Shown here: positions 18,538 to 28,200 of the stretch, piece after piece
Position numbering within the stretch: position 1 is the stretch's first letter
Layout: the number at the start of each line of letters is the position of its first letter
Origin: UBA7488 sp964414185
GTDB taxonomy: Bacteria > Pseudomonadota > Alphaproteobacteria > CAAHEQ01 > UBA3637
DNA: 64,000 bases
Direction of reading: 5' to 3'
NCBI GenBank assembly: GCA_964414185.1
Contig: CAYPVK010000001.1
Coordinates: 152,511 to 216,510 of the forward strand
Position numbers and translations under genes: made by a program
The notes under the pieces: generated by a model
Told to the model about the DNA's origin: nothing
What the model saw: the letters and a program-made list of their open reading frames with translations, nothing else
Database searches by the model: none

Positions 18538-19299
18538 TTACTTTGATGTTCCCGAATCGATTATACTTTGTAACGATTGTTCGGCACTTTCAATCTCTCT
18601 GTTTATTTCGTCTTGAGACATGGAAAGGTCTTCCGCTTTCGGTTTTTCTTTATTAATAATGCCGCTTATGGAATCTACTTCCAACATCCGCGAATGCAGG
18701 TGCAAAATTTCCGCCATTTTACGCGTTGAAAACATTTGCAAAACGGCTGTTTGGCGGACGAGTGTTACAACGTCGTCATGTTTTTCAATTTCTTTCTTGA
18801 ATTCTTGAGTTTCTTTATAAGCATCTCCCGACAAATCCAAAGACCGTTCGGCCGCCGCATAAGCATAGCTGAGAATTTGCAACATCATGACATTTTGTTG
18901 ATCGGCGGTTTGTTTTAACGTTTCGGAAGTGGAACGGTCGATTAAAATGAGTTTTTCAAGTTCTGCTTCAACCTTTTCCAACTCCGGTTTGTCGGCTTTG
19001 AGCAATTCGGCCACACTTTTGGGAACGGTAGGATACCATTCTGCAGTAGGCGTCATGCTTTTGCCGGTTATTTGTTTGATGGTTTTTAAAGCACCGCTTG
19101 CGGCGGAAACCAATGCATTGGCCGATTTTACGAATTCCCCGCCTTGTTTTAACAAATCGTTCCGTGATTCGCGAAAAACCAATTCTTTCATATGACCCAC
19201 CATGTTGGCAGTATCAAATGACGGCGCTGCTCGGCTTACCGCAGGCATGCTGCATAAAAATGTCAGGATAAGGATGTTGAGCAAATATTTTTTTATCAT
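18538..19299 (-). CDS. Exported helical protein, VirB5/TrbJ-like by position (253 aa)
   Basis: A signal peptide (cut near SRA-AP, residue 25) precedes an almost wholly helical protein. The layout, with a first helix pair, a loop around a TAEWYPTVPKSV segment and a long C-terminal bundle, fits the VirB5/TrbJ type, but similarity is too weak to be sure. It ends with the module EDLSMSQDEINREIESAEQS, which the 547-aa neighbour shares, but lacks the GGPFDANN tail. It sits within the tightly spaced operon (12 and 15 bases from its neighbours). Confidence 0.72.
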   Translation of the reverse strand: MIKKYLLNILILTFLCSMPAVSRAAPSFDTANMVGHMKELVFRESRNDLLKQGGEFVKSANALVSAASGALKTIKQITGKSMTPTAEWYPTVPKSVAELLKADKPELEKVEAELEKLILIDRSTSETLKQTADQQNVMMLQILSYAYAAAERSLDLSGDAYKETQEFKKEIEKHDDVVTLVRQTAVLQMFSTRKMAEILHLHSRMLEVDSISGIINKEKPKAEDLSMSQDEINREIESAEQSLQSIIDSGTSK

Positions 19300-19314
19300 G
19301 TAGACTTTCCCTTC

Positions 19315-20442
19315 CTAATTTGACCCCATTATCGATGTGGTTGACGTAGATGAAGCGGGTGCGGATGACATTTGAAAATGACCGACGCGTCCAATGCCTT
19401 GCGCACCCGTGACGGCCAAATCCATTGCGAATAAACTGGAAGCCGCATTTTGCATTTCAACGGTTGCAATTGTAATTGTTGAAACGGCTTGGATAGCTTT
19501 TCGCAAATCGTTGACGGATTCATTGATAAGCTTTGCGCTTTCTTTTTCCTGTTCCGAAATCCTTCGCGAAGTAATGGTTTGGCTTATCCATGTTTTCGCA
19601 AGCCCGCGAATGCTTAATTCGCGAATGGTTTCTTCTTGTAAACGTGCCACTTCGGCGATTTTGTCCGTTGTCAATTCCTTCATGTCTGCCGGGTCGGAAG
19701 GCAACTGCAATTTATCGACGATTTTTTCTTTTGCTTCTTCAAAAGCTTTTTTTGTTTTGCTGGCTTGTTCCGATGAACCGTTGCCCGAACCTTGGAAAGC
19801 ATCCGAACGGTTTCCGTCCGGTCCAGCCGAAGACCCTTGCGACGTTTTGTCTTTCAAATCGTCTTTTTGAATGCCGACAGCCGCCAATCCCGTTTGTCCT
19901 TGCGATTTTTTTTGAGCTTCAAGATCTTCCGCCAAAGTTATTAATCCTTTCGGATCGTTAATCAGCGATTTGATTTTTGCGGTAGTTAATTTTGATCCCA
20001 ATTGATCGCCCAATATTTTTTTAAGTTCGTCGTTGGACATTGAAGTCAACTGTTTTTCCGTCAAATTCAGTAATTTACTGGTATCCATGGACAATAAATC
20101 GCTTCCTTTGATGCTCGATGCATCTGATCCGAATATTTCCGTCATTTCTTTTTTGAAAATGTCATTATACGCGTCATCGGCCAAATAGTTTACTTTTTCA
20201 CGGAAAAGGCTGTTCAATTTATCACCGTTAATCCAATCCATTGCGCCGGAATAACCGTTTTTTGTGACGGTCATAATCGCATTTGCCGCGTTAAGTTGAG
20301 CGGTCGTAACGGTCATGGCACTGGAAACTTTGTTCAAAGTTGCCTGTAATGTTTGGGGTGTATCGGACAAAATGACAGCCTGAGAGGATGTCGAAATCAA
20401 CAAAGAACTTAAAACAAAAGCCGCTAATATTTTTTTGTTCAT
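19315..20442 (-). CDS. Exported helical protein, VirB5/TrbJ-like by position (375 aa)
   Basis: The signal peptide is residues 1-22 (SSQA-VI). The N-terminal region is helical with many Asn, Thr and Ser residues. A low-complexity linker follows at about 200-235 (rich in Ser, Gly, Asp and Gln). The C-terminal bundle contains RGLAKTWISQTITSRRISEQ and ends in a Ser/Thr tail. The C-terminal layout resembles VirB5-family minor pilins. It starts 2 bases after the stop of the 210-aa gene upstream, which suggests coupling. No enzymatic motif is visible. Confidence 0.72.
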   Translation of the reverse strand: MNKKILAAFVLSSLLISTSSQAVILSDTPQTLQATLNKVSSAMTVTTAQLNAANAIMTVTKNGYSGAMDWINGDKLNSLFREKVNYLADDAYNDIFKKEMTEIFGSDASSIKGSDLLSMDTSKLLNLTEKQLTSMSNDELKKILGDQLGSKLTTAKIKSLINDPKGLITLAEDLEAQKKSQGQTGLAAVGIQKDDLKDKTSQGSSAGPDGNRSDAFQGSGNGSSEQASKTKKAFEEAKEKIVDKLQLPSDPADMKELTTDKIAEVARLQEETIRELSIRGLAKTWISQTITSRRISEQEKESAKLINESVNDLRKAIQAVSTITIATVEMQNAASSLFAMDLAVTGAQGIGRVGHFQMSSAPASSTSTTSIMGSN

Positions 20443-20444
20443 CT

Positions 20445-21077
20445 TTATTCCCCTTGAATGGTAGATGCGCTGGACAAAATGTCGCTTGCTTTCAACATAG
20501 CGCGATTGGTTGATAAACTGAGCATCTTATTCATTTCGGCAACCATACCGAGCGTTGCCCCCGTTAACACTTGCATATCTTCACGATCGTTTTCGGCCGT
20601 TTTGATAAATTCCAAAGCCCTTAATCGCCGTTTTTCGAATTCATCGGTATTTTGGTCGGATTTAAGGCCGAACGTCGTTACTTGCGCGGAAGCTTGGTTT
20701 AAAACTTCTTTTTGGTTAACGGTAATTTTTTCAAATTCTGCCGTTGTCATCTCGGAAAGTTTTTTCGGATCGGTCGGGATGTACAAAGCCTTTTCCAACG
20801 GGTCTTTTGCTTTGGCGGGATCCTTTAAAACCTCCAATGTCAATCCGGCATCGGGCAATTCAATCGGCGTTACTTGCAACGGGGACAAAGCGTCCATATT
20901 GGAATCCAAAATATCCCCCGACGGAGAAATCATGCGGGTACCGCCCGCACCGACAGTCCAACCCAATTGAGATGTGGTGCTTTCCGTATCATCTGCCAAG
21001 GCAGGCTGACACCATGAACCCGTTAAAAGCAAACAGATTCCCAAAGAAGTCAAAAATGATGTTTTAAACTTGTTCAT
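20445..21077 (-). CDS. Exported T4SS-locus protein, 210 aa
   Basis: The signal peptide ends near ALA-DD (residue 28). The mature protein begins with a Gly-rich segment (QLGWTVGAGGTRMISPSGD), then becomes helical. The last 60 residues (LTGATLGMVAEMNKMLSLST) resemble the end of VirB5-like proteins. It is the second gene of the operon, 59 bases after the lysozyme-like gene and 2 bases before the next. I cannot assign a function beyond a probable periplasmic or pilus-associated part. Confidence 0.7.
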   Translation of the reverse strand: MNKFKTSFLTSLGICLLLTGSWCQPALADDTESTTSQLGWTVGAGGTRMISPSGDILDSNMDALSPLQVTPIELPDAGLTLEVLKDPAKAKDPLEKALYIPTDPKKLSEMTTAEFEKITVNQKEVLNQASAQVTTFGLKSDQNTDEFEKRRLRALEFIKTAENDREDMQVLTGATLGMVAEMNKMLSLSTNRAMLKASDILSSASTIQGE

Positions 21078-21136
21078 AGAAATCTCCTATTCCTTATTTC
21101 AACAATGTTCAAATATTTTGCGTTGTCTGTCCCGTA

Positions 21137-22705
21137 TCAGTTACTTGAAAAAGCCCCCGCATTGCATCCTTGTTTTATCATACCCAACCGCCATGTGCAA
21201 CGGCTCTTATAGCTTGTACAAAGATTGGATGCCGCAAATTGATTATAGGCACCGGAACAATTATTTGCCGCCAAATTGTTCAATAACGTCTTAACGGCAC
21301 TTGCCCCCGGACCGGCTTGATAGCTGATATCCAAAATAGCTTGTTGTAGCGACGAATTGAGTTTTGGATAAACTTTGTTTGAATAGTTTTTCAAAATACG
21401 GACGTGATCATTACACAGCTCGTTAAAAATGGCATCGCCCACGGCTTGATCCGAAATATGACGGCCATTCGTTTCTTTTTTATATGCGTTTGCTCCCTTG
21501 TTTACACACATAATCGTACCGTTGCGATTGAGCGCATTTGAACAAGTTTTCTTTGTTGTGGAAGTTCCTGAACCGGAACACCCGCAGGAAGCACGGCAAC
21601 TCCCTTCCATGTCAAAGAATTTTTTTAAATCCGCATCTTTTGTAGTTTGATCAACAGGGTTGTTCGATGCATCCAAATATTCCATGGCATCGAAATATTT
21701 TTTATATCCCGCCCAATTGCGTGCCGAAGAATATTGGAACATAACGGAACCGCGACCGATGGTAACCCAGCAGTTTGTATCCAAATACAAGAACGGATAA
21801 TGCCCTTCGTTGCTGCTGGCAGCACCGTTGATGTAATCTTTTAACATGCCGGTGTAATCATGCCCGTCATAGGTACACATCCCGTTTCTGAAATCCATGT
21901 TGCCGATCGGACCCAAAGCGGCGGAATAATCCACATTTGCCGCATATTGGGAATCCATTGCAATCGGAATTTGACCTTCGTAAACAACCGTTGCGACGCC
22001 GACGGGGCTCAAATCAACATATTCGACGGGGACGCCCGCGGATGTTAAAGCTTTCGAAAGAGATTCCAAATCGAATTCGGAAAGGTCGCCGGCGACAAGT
22101 TGTTTGACTTTTGCCGACATATCTTCTTGGAAATTTGTAATTTCGCCCCAAATGCTGTCCATATTAATGCCTTTAAGCTTATCCCAATATTTGCCGGCAT
22201 TTTCCGCAACTTTGTCATAATATTTTTCGGCGTTTTTTGCAATATTGCTTGCGCTTGTTTCAAGCTTGCCGCCTAAGGACTTCCAATCCACATCGCCGGC
22301 ATCCTTTAAACCGTTCGCCACGGATTTATAGTCTATATCGGACAAAAAATCCGCCGTTTTCAATGCACTTTGCCCTTGCTTTAAATAAGAACCCGTATCA
22401 TTTAATATATTGGCATTTTTGCCCAATAAATCGCCCGTGCCAGCAGATTTGGACAATTCGTTAACCGCATTCGTCGCTTGAGTGGTCGAACCAAAAATAC
22501 CGGAAGCTTCATTTGTGTATTTTTGAGCCGACTGAATATAAGATTTTGTGGTGCCGGCCGTGGATGTCTTTGCCGCAGTGCCGGTTGAGGCCGTGTCGCT
22601 TGTCGAATTTGAAGCGGCAAAAGTAACCCCCGGAGTGCATAAAATAAAAGAACCCAGCAAAAGCAGGCCAACAAAAGTTAAAGTTTTATGTGTGAACATT
22701 GTCAT
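21137..22705 (-). CDS. Exported protein with C-terminal GH24 (phage-type) lysozyme domain
   Basis: This 522-aa protein heads the T4SS operon, where VirB1 (a GH23 transglycosylase) usually sits. Residues 1-31 are a signal peptide; 32-270 are Ser/Thr/Ala-rich and helical, like the other exported proteins here. Residues 275-522 form a GH24 muramidase-like domain: EGHYPFLYLDTNCWVTIGRG has Glu300, Asp309 and Thr315 at exactly the spacing of Glu11, Asp20 and Thr26 in T4 lysozyme, and the later LQQAILDISYQAGPGASAVK matches the conserved second half. A cysteine-rich insertion (about residues 355-410) separates them. GGAGG stands 5 bases before the ATG. It probably opens peptidoglycan for T4SS assembly. 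Confidence 0.8.
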   Translation of the reverse strand: MTMFTHKTLTFVGLLLLGSFILCTPGVTFAASNSTSDTASTGTAAKTSTAGTTKSYIQSAQKYTNEASGIFGSTTQATNAVNELSKSAGTGDLLGKNANILNDTGSYLKQGQSALKTADFLSDIDYKSVANGLKDAGDVDWKSLGGKLETSASNIAKNAEKYYDKVAENAGKYWDKLKGINMDSIWGEITNFQEDMSAKVKQLVAGDLSEFDLESLSKALTSAGVPVEYVDLSPVGVATVVYEGQIPIAMDSQYAANVDYSAALGPIGNMDFRNGMCTYDGHDYTGMLKDYINGAASSNEGHYPFLYLDTNCWVTIGRGSVMFQYSSARNWAGYKKYFDAMEYLDASNNPVDQTTKDADLKKFFDMEGSCRASCGCSGSGTSTTKKTCSNALNRNGTIMCVNKGANAYKKETNGRHISDQAVGDAIFNELCNDHVRILKNYSNKVYPKLNSSLQQAILDISYQAGPGASAVKTLLNNLAANNCSGAYNQFAASNLCTSYKSRCTWRLGMIKQGCNAGAFSSN

Positions 22706-22749
22706 TTGGACCTCCCCCGAGAGTATTTTTTTTGGTAAACTCTTACCAT

Positions 22750-22778
22750 ATTATACTATAAATATCAATAATGCGCAA
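22750..22778 (-). promoter_or_regulatory. Sigma-70-type promoter of the T4SS operon
   Basis: Read on the minus strand, TTGCGC and a perfect TATAAT are separated by 17 bases, 45 bases before the first gene's start. It is the only strong promoter I see upstream of the block 22705-12468. Confidence 0.6.
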
Positions 22779-23210
22779 GGATTTATTTTTCATTTTTTCG
22801 ATAGATTGCAAAATGGCGGGATTTTATTAAAAACGTTATTTTTTGAAACGGTTATCAGTTAAAACAGGCAAAATAGAAACCAACTCTTGTGTTTAAATAT
22901 TTATACGATTAAAATTTAATTTCGCCATGGCCGGGGTTATTTTGTCAGCGGGCTTTTCGGACGCGATTGAACTTTAAAAACATTTCGGCTTATACGTATT
23001 TTATACAGAATTTTTAAGCGGGTTGTTTTTGTTCGAACAGAATGGGTGGGCAAAAATGCGGCTTAATTTTTCTCCGAGACGAATTTTTTGAACCTGAGAC
23101 AATTTTGCGGTTTTTGGCTTTTGTCACGTTAAATTGCAAATAAACGGCGACCGTCTTTATAACCGTTTCACGGACGGTATTTGAAAACGAAAAAAGCCTT
23201 TTTGTAAAAT
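22779..23210. other. 432-bp gap between folD and the T4SS promoter
   Basis: No coding frame is credible here. It is AT-rich with short symmetric words (for example TGTTCGAACA near 23030) and an ACCGTC/GACGGT inverted repeat around 23150-23178 with a long loop that could weakly terminate folD transcription. I see no RNA gene. Confidence 0.4.
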
Positions 23211-24059
23211 TTATTCGGTGCGGCGGGTATTTAAATAGATTTGCAATGTGTTTTTAAGCAACATCGTAATTGTCATCGGTCCGACGCCGCCCGGTACGGG
23301 CGTAACGGCTTTGGCAATGCCGTGTATTTGATTAAAATCCACATCGCCGACGATTTTGCCGTCGTTTGCGCGGTTAATGCCGACATCAATGACAATGGCA
23401 CCCTTTTTGACAAAAGATTTTTTTATCAATCCGGCTCGGCCCGCGGCGACAATTAAAATATCCGCCGTTTTGCAAATATCGGCTAAGTTTTTTGTCCTTG
23501 AATGGGCTTGCGTTACGGTGCAATCGGCATTCAACAACAGCTGAGCGACGGGCTTCCCGACCAATCTGGAACGGCCGACAACAACGGCATGCAAACCGCT
23601 GATGTCCTTTTGAACCGATTTTATCAATTCCATGCAAGCCATCGGCGTACACGGGCTGATAGCGGGTTTGCCGACAAACAAACGCCCTAAATTCGCGGTT
23701 GTCAAACCATCGGCGTCTTTGTCGGGATGAATGGCTTCCAATACCGCATCGGCGTCAATATGCGCGGGCAGGGGCATTTGTACCAAAACGGCATCAATTT
23801 GTTCGTTTTCGTTTAACTCTTTGACAAAAGCGATGAGCGCATCTGTTGTAATAACGGGTGACAAATGGAATACGGGCGTGTTGATACCGACAGCTTCGGC
23901 TTGTTTCTTTTTATTGCGCACGTAAACCAAACTGGCGGGGTTGTCGCCGACCAATACGACGGCCAATGCCGGCGCCCGTTCGCATTTTTGAACTTGTTTT
24001 TTGATATCCGCCTGAATATCCGCCGCTAATTTCTTACCGTCAATAAGTATTGTTCCCAT
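23211..24059 (-). CDS. folD: Methylenetetrahydrofolate dehydrogenase/cyclohydrolase
   Basis: FolD interconverts 5,10-methylene-, methenyl- and 10-formyl-tetrahydrofolate in the cytoplasm, supplying one-carbon units and NADPH. All family motifs are present: YVRNKKKQAEAVGI with the catalytic lysine, VQMPLPAHI, PCTPMACMELI, the dinucleotide-binding VVGRSRLVGKPVAQLL, and TPVPGGVGPMTITML near the end. The length of 282 aa is typical. It is the last gene of the envelope operon, 11 bases after surA; cotranscription with outer-membrane genes is unusual but appears driven only by position. Confidence 0.97.
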   Translation of the reverse strand: MGTILIDGKKLAADIQADIKKQVQKCERAPALAVVLVGDNPASLVYVRNKKKQAEAVGINTPVFHLSPVITTDALIAFVKELNENEQIDAVLVQMPLPAHIDADAVLEAIHPDKDADGLTTANLGRLFVGKPAISPCTPMACMELIKSVQKDISGLHAVVVGRSRLVGKPVAQLLLNADCTVTQAHSRTKNLADICKTADILIVAAGRAGLIKKSFVKKGAIVIDVGINRANDGKIVGDVDFNQIHGIAKAVTPVPGGVGPMTITMLLKNTLQIYLNTRRTE

Positions 24060-24070
24060 TTTGTACCCCT

Positions 24071-25246
24071 TTATTTGTATTCGACCACCGCATGGCGCTT
24101 GAAGCGTTTAAGCAATATATCCGAAATGTCTTCCATCTTTTCCATTTCCAATTGCCCTTTAATGGCTTCGTCAGTCGGCAAAATGTTTTCATATTTGGTC
24201 GAACAGTGCATGAAAAACAAATCGCCGTCGGGAGTTTGTATCGGGCCGAGTGCTGTTTTTAACGGTTGTTCTTTTAAAGCGTTGCGCAATTCGTCGGGCA
24301 AGCCGGTCGGGCTGATAAGCCCTTTTTTTATAGAATCCATAATTGCGACATCTTGTGCCGTTTTCATAAAAGATTCACAATCGGACAACGCCAAAATTTG
24401 CGGCATGACTTTGACCGTGTTGGCTTTCGGCGTTGCCATTTGGGCCAATTCCCAAATTTCGATTTTGCCGTTTTTGGCGGGTTCTTTTTTATCCAGCATT
24501 AAAATGAGCAACATGCCGTTTTGCACCTTAATCGGGCGCGACAGTTGGCCGCCCTTCATTTGCAATAAAATTTCATCGACCGCGGACGGATAACGGCCCG
24601 TGCCGATCCAACCGACATATCCTTTGTTATCTGCGGATTTGGCTATTGAATATTTTTCGGCAATCTCGGCAAAATCGCCGCCTTGCACAATTTCTTGAAA
24701 GACCTTGTTTGCATCTTCATCGGGCGGCAATAAAATTTCCGCCACCAAAAAGCTTGGTTTCTCCAATTTGCGCATCATTTTTTCTTTGCGGATTTTTATG
24801 TCTGTGTCGGTAACGGGGGTAATGTCGCCTTTATGTTGTTGCAAAATTTGCAACCACATCAAATCGGCGCGGATTTGGGATTCAAGTGTGTTTTTTTGAA
24901 TGCCTTTTTCCTTTAAAGTTTTTTCCAATTCGCCCGCTTTTAAATTGTTTTGCCGTTCCAATCCGGCAATGGCGTTTTCAATGTCTTCATCGGTTACTTG
25001 AATGTTTTGTTTTTGAGCCGCTTGCATTTTTATTTGTTCGTTAACCAATATGTCTGAAACATTTTTTTTGATTTGCTCTTGAGTTTGCCCGTTGCCGAAG
25101 TCCGCCTGCTGAGTTTTTAAAAGGGCAAGGCGTTGATCCACGTCAAAAACGGAAATGGGCGTATCGCCGACAATCGCGACGATTTGTCCCGCATAAACAG
25201 CCCCCGCGCAAAACAAGGTCCATAAAAACACAGCTGCTTTCCCCAT
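24071..25246 (-). CDS. surA: SurA-like periplasmic peptidyl-prolyl isomerase/chaperone
   Basis: SurA escorts unfolded outer-membrane barrels, including LptD, to the BAM complex. The 391-aa protein has a signal peptide (cut near VYA-GQ, residue 19), a SurA N-terminal domain (VAIVGDTPISVFDVDQRLAL, about 22-150) and one parvulin-type rotamase domain at about 165-270 (GGDFAEIAEKYS, GYVGWIGTGRYP). E. coli SurA has two rotamase domains; alphaproteobacterial ones often have one. Its start overlaps the stop of the upstream lptF-lptD gene (TAATG) behind GGGAGG, so it is translationally coupled to its probable main client. Confidence 0.9.
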   Translation of the reverse strand: MGKAAVFLWTLFCAGAVYAGQIVAIVGDTPISVFDVDQRLALLKTQQADFGNGQTQEQIKKNVSDILVNEQIKMQAAQKQNIQVTDEDIENAIAGLERQNNLKAGELEKTLKEKGIQKNTLESQIRADLMWLQILQQHKGDITPVTDTDIKIRKEKMMRKLEKPSFLVAEILLPPDEDANKVFQEIVQGGDFAEIAEKYSIAKSADNKGYVGWIGTGRYPSAVDEILLQMKGGQLSRPIKVQNGMLLILMLDKKEPAKNGKIEIWELAQMATPKANTVKVMPQILALSDCESFMKTAQDVAIMDSIKKGLISPTGLPDELRNALKEQPLKTALGPIQTPDGDLFFMHCSTKYENILPTDEAIKGQLEMEKMEDISDILLKRFKRHAVVEYK

Positions 25247-28200
25247 TACATTCCTCCCAATGTTTTAAGCACGAATTTTACCATAAATGACGTGCCGCCT
25301 TTGTAATCGCGGTCTCTGGTAAATTCTTTGCTCAAATCAAACAATACGGCCGTACATTCGTTGTCATACCGAAGTGTTGCCCCCGATTCGATTGGTCCGC
25401 CGTCCGCCGCCAAATCATAGCGGTAAAAACCGGTCACGGACCATTGCTTTGTCAACCGCGATGACCCGAAAACCAAGATTTCTTCCCTGGACGGATAAAA
25501 CGTATCGCCCAAAGTCGTATTCTTTAAATAGACATAATCAACGCCCAAGCGCAATGGGTCGCCGCCGCCCGATAGGGTAATTTCATTCTTTTTGAACGAT
25601 AAATTGTCTTCGGCCAAGCGGAAACGATAGGCCAATGACATATATTTGTAATCAACCGATACGCGTCCGACGTAATCGGAAAAGTTTTTGTCTTCACCCA
25701 TTAAATCGTTCATGTATTTGTCTTGTTTTAATCGGTACGATTGCCCGAACAAAGCCGAAAAAGCGGCATTCGAATTCGTATAAACCGACCATTCGGCACC
25801 GTAATTGAACCGTGTGCCCGTTTCAACGCGGTCATATCCCGCGTAACGATTGCGCGAAAACAGGTTTGTGTCGTCAAAATCAAAAGCCAAGCTGTCCGTA
25901 TCCGGTATTTTGTCGGCGTTCATATTGTCATTGGGAGCCACAACCGCCATGATAACGGGGCGCAAAACCTGAGTTGTATTTTTGGTCGTTGTTGCCAACG
26001 GATAACTTGCTTCCAATGAAGCAACGGGGTAGATTCGACCGGTTGTGTATGTGGAATCAATGCCTTGGCTTTCGTATCCGTATTTTCCCGTGTCGATGTT
26101 ATATCCGTCGGCACGCACCGTACCGATAAAATCAAAAACGGCACCGTAACCGGTAATATAAGGCAACCGAACCCCTTGTGTAACGGAAAGCCGATCGGAT
26201 TTAAACCGTTCGCGGTTTTGAAAAATGGCACCGTCTATTTCGGAAAAAGCGTATAACCCGTTCGACAGAGGATCCGTTTGATATTCAAAATGTACGGTCG
26301 GAATAACGTAAGGGATGCTTTTGCCCGATACGGATGCCTGCAAGCTTTGAAAAGACAAAGCGCGTATGTTAAAATAATTTTGCGTACCGAACCGTTCGGC
26401 TGTTAAATGAGAGGTTAAAACCGATTGGTTTTCATCAACTTTCGGGATTTTGTATTTGCGAAAGTATGTATCGGCGGAAGAACGAAAAATTTCGCCCGAT
26501 GCGCGCCATTCGTTATTGATGTAATATTGGAAATCCGCCTTGACATGGCCTTGGAAATTTGTATTTTCATCGTCATCTTTCGTGCCGCTGGCTTGAAAAT
26601 TCAAATAGCCTTTGTCATAAATGGCTTGGTATTCCGCGACGCCCAACGGAAAGTGTGTCGGCGTAAACGTCGGTGTAAAGGTAAAGTTTTGATTTGGGGC
26701 GATATCCCAAAAAAACGGTGTGGAAACCCCGCTGCCCATTGTGCGGCCGTGTTGCAGGCTCGGCGTCAAAAAGCCCGTTTTGCGTTTAACGGAAAAATCG
26801 GGCATTTGCACATAAGGGAAATAAAAAATCGGAATGTCTTTAACTTCCAAAAACGTATGGCGGTAACTCATGACTTTTTTATTTGAATCATGTTTCATCG
26901 CTTTTGCGCGTAATTGCCATAAAGGTGCTTTGCCTTCGCAACGGTCGCATGGCGTATAAGTCAAATTGCGCAGATATAAAACGGTGCCGTTATCGGTGCG
27001 TTTCATTTTGGACGCCGTAATATACGTACCGTCATATATTTGCATTGCCATTTGTTTAGCGACCGCATTTTTCATATGGTCGGTTAAAACCATGTCATCG
27101 GCCGTCGTAACGGTGCCGTCCGACATGATTACCGTTACTTTGCCCGGTGCAACGGCTTGGTTATTTTTACGGTCATAAATCAATTTTTCCGTTCTTAAAG
27201 TCATATCATTTTGCGTGACGACAACATTGCCGAGGGCCGTTAAAGTTTCGTTGTTTTTGCTGTATTCGATTGCATCGGCTTCAAAATCCACCGGTGCATT
27301 TTTATCGGGCAAATCCAATTCCATTTTCGGGAACGCCGCCGCCGCCGATGAAAGAATCAGGATACTTAAAAACAAAACGGCTTTGAACAAGGAAAGTTTA
27401 AATTTTTTGTTGCGCAATAACGCGATATACACGGCGATAATCGGCAAAAAGACGTTGATGAACATTAACGGCAAGAACATCAAATTTTTCCCCGCCATGT
27501 TTTCAAAAGCCAACGCAAACGATTGGACAACCAAAGCCGCTCCGATGACAAAGTTGATTTGTCCGACTTGTCCGCGGCGGTTATAGTATCCGGCTAGCAC
27601 GCCGAACATGGCTAGGAAAACAAACGTAAAATTGTAAATCGGCTGTAAAAGCCGGCGGGCCGCTTCGACTTTAAATTTGCGATAAGTCGGGGGTGTTATG
27701 TCGTCATTCGGCACCGCCGTCAACAAAAAGCCGAGCGAATGTTCTTTGACGTCCGTGTTGCGTCGTTCGTTCCCATTCTTTTCGTCAAAAAACATAGTAT
27801 ATTTTTCGAATTTTAAAATGGAAAATTGGCCTGTCTTTTTGGCGACTTCCTGACGCACGCCTTTTTCAAAAACAACCTGTGTTTGTCCGTTATCTTGAAA
27901 AACGGTGCCTTGTTCCGCTACCAAAACAGCTGTTTTTTCGGGATTCTTGGCATCGTATACGATGATGCCTTTGATGATGCCGTCGGGCAAACGTTCCTTA
28001 ATATAAATCGTCAAACCGTTTTTAAAAGAGTTAAATTGCCCTTCCTGCAACATCAAATGGGACAGGTTATTTTTGATTTGCCATTTCATTTCGCGCATTT
28101 GCGTATTTGAATACGGAACAAGTGATAATGTTAAAAAATACCCCAAAACCGTTAAAGTAAATGCAAATATCAACGGTGCACGCATGATTTGGCCGTTGCT

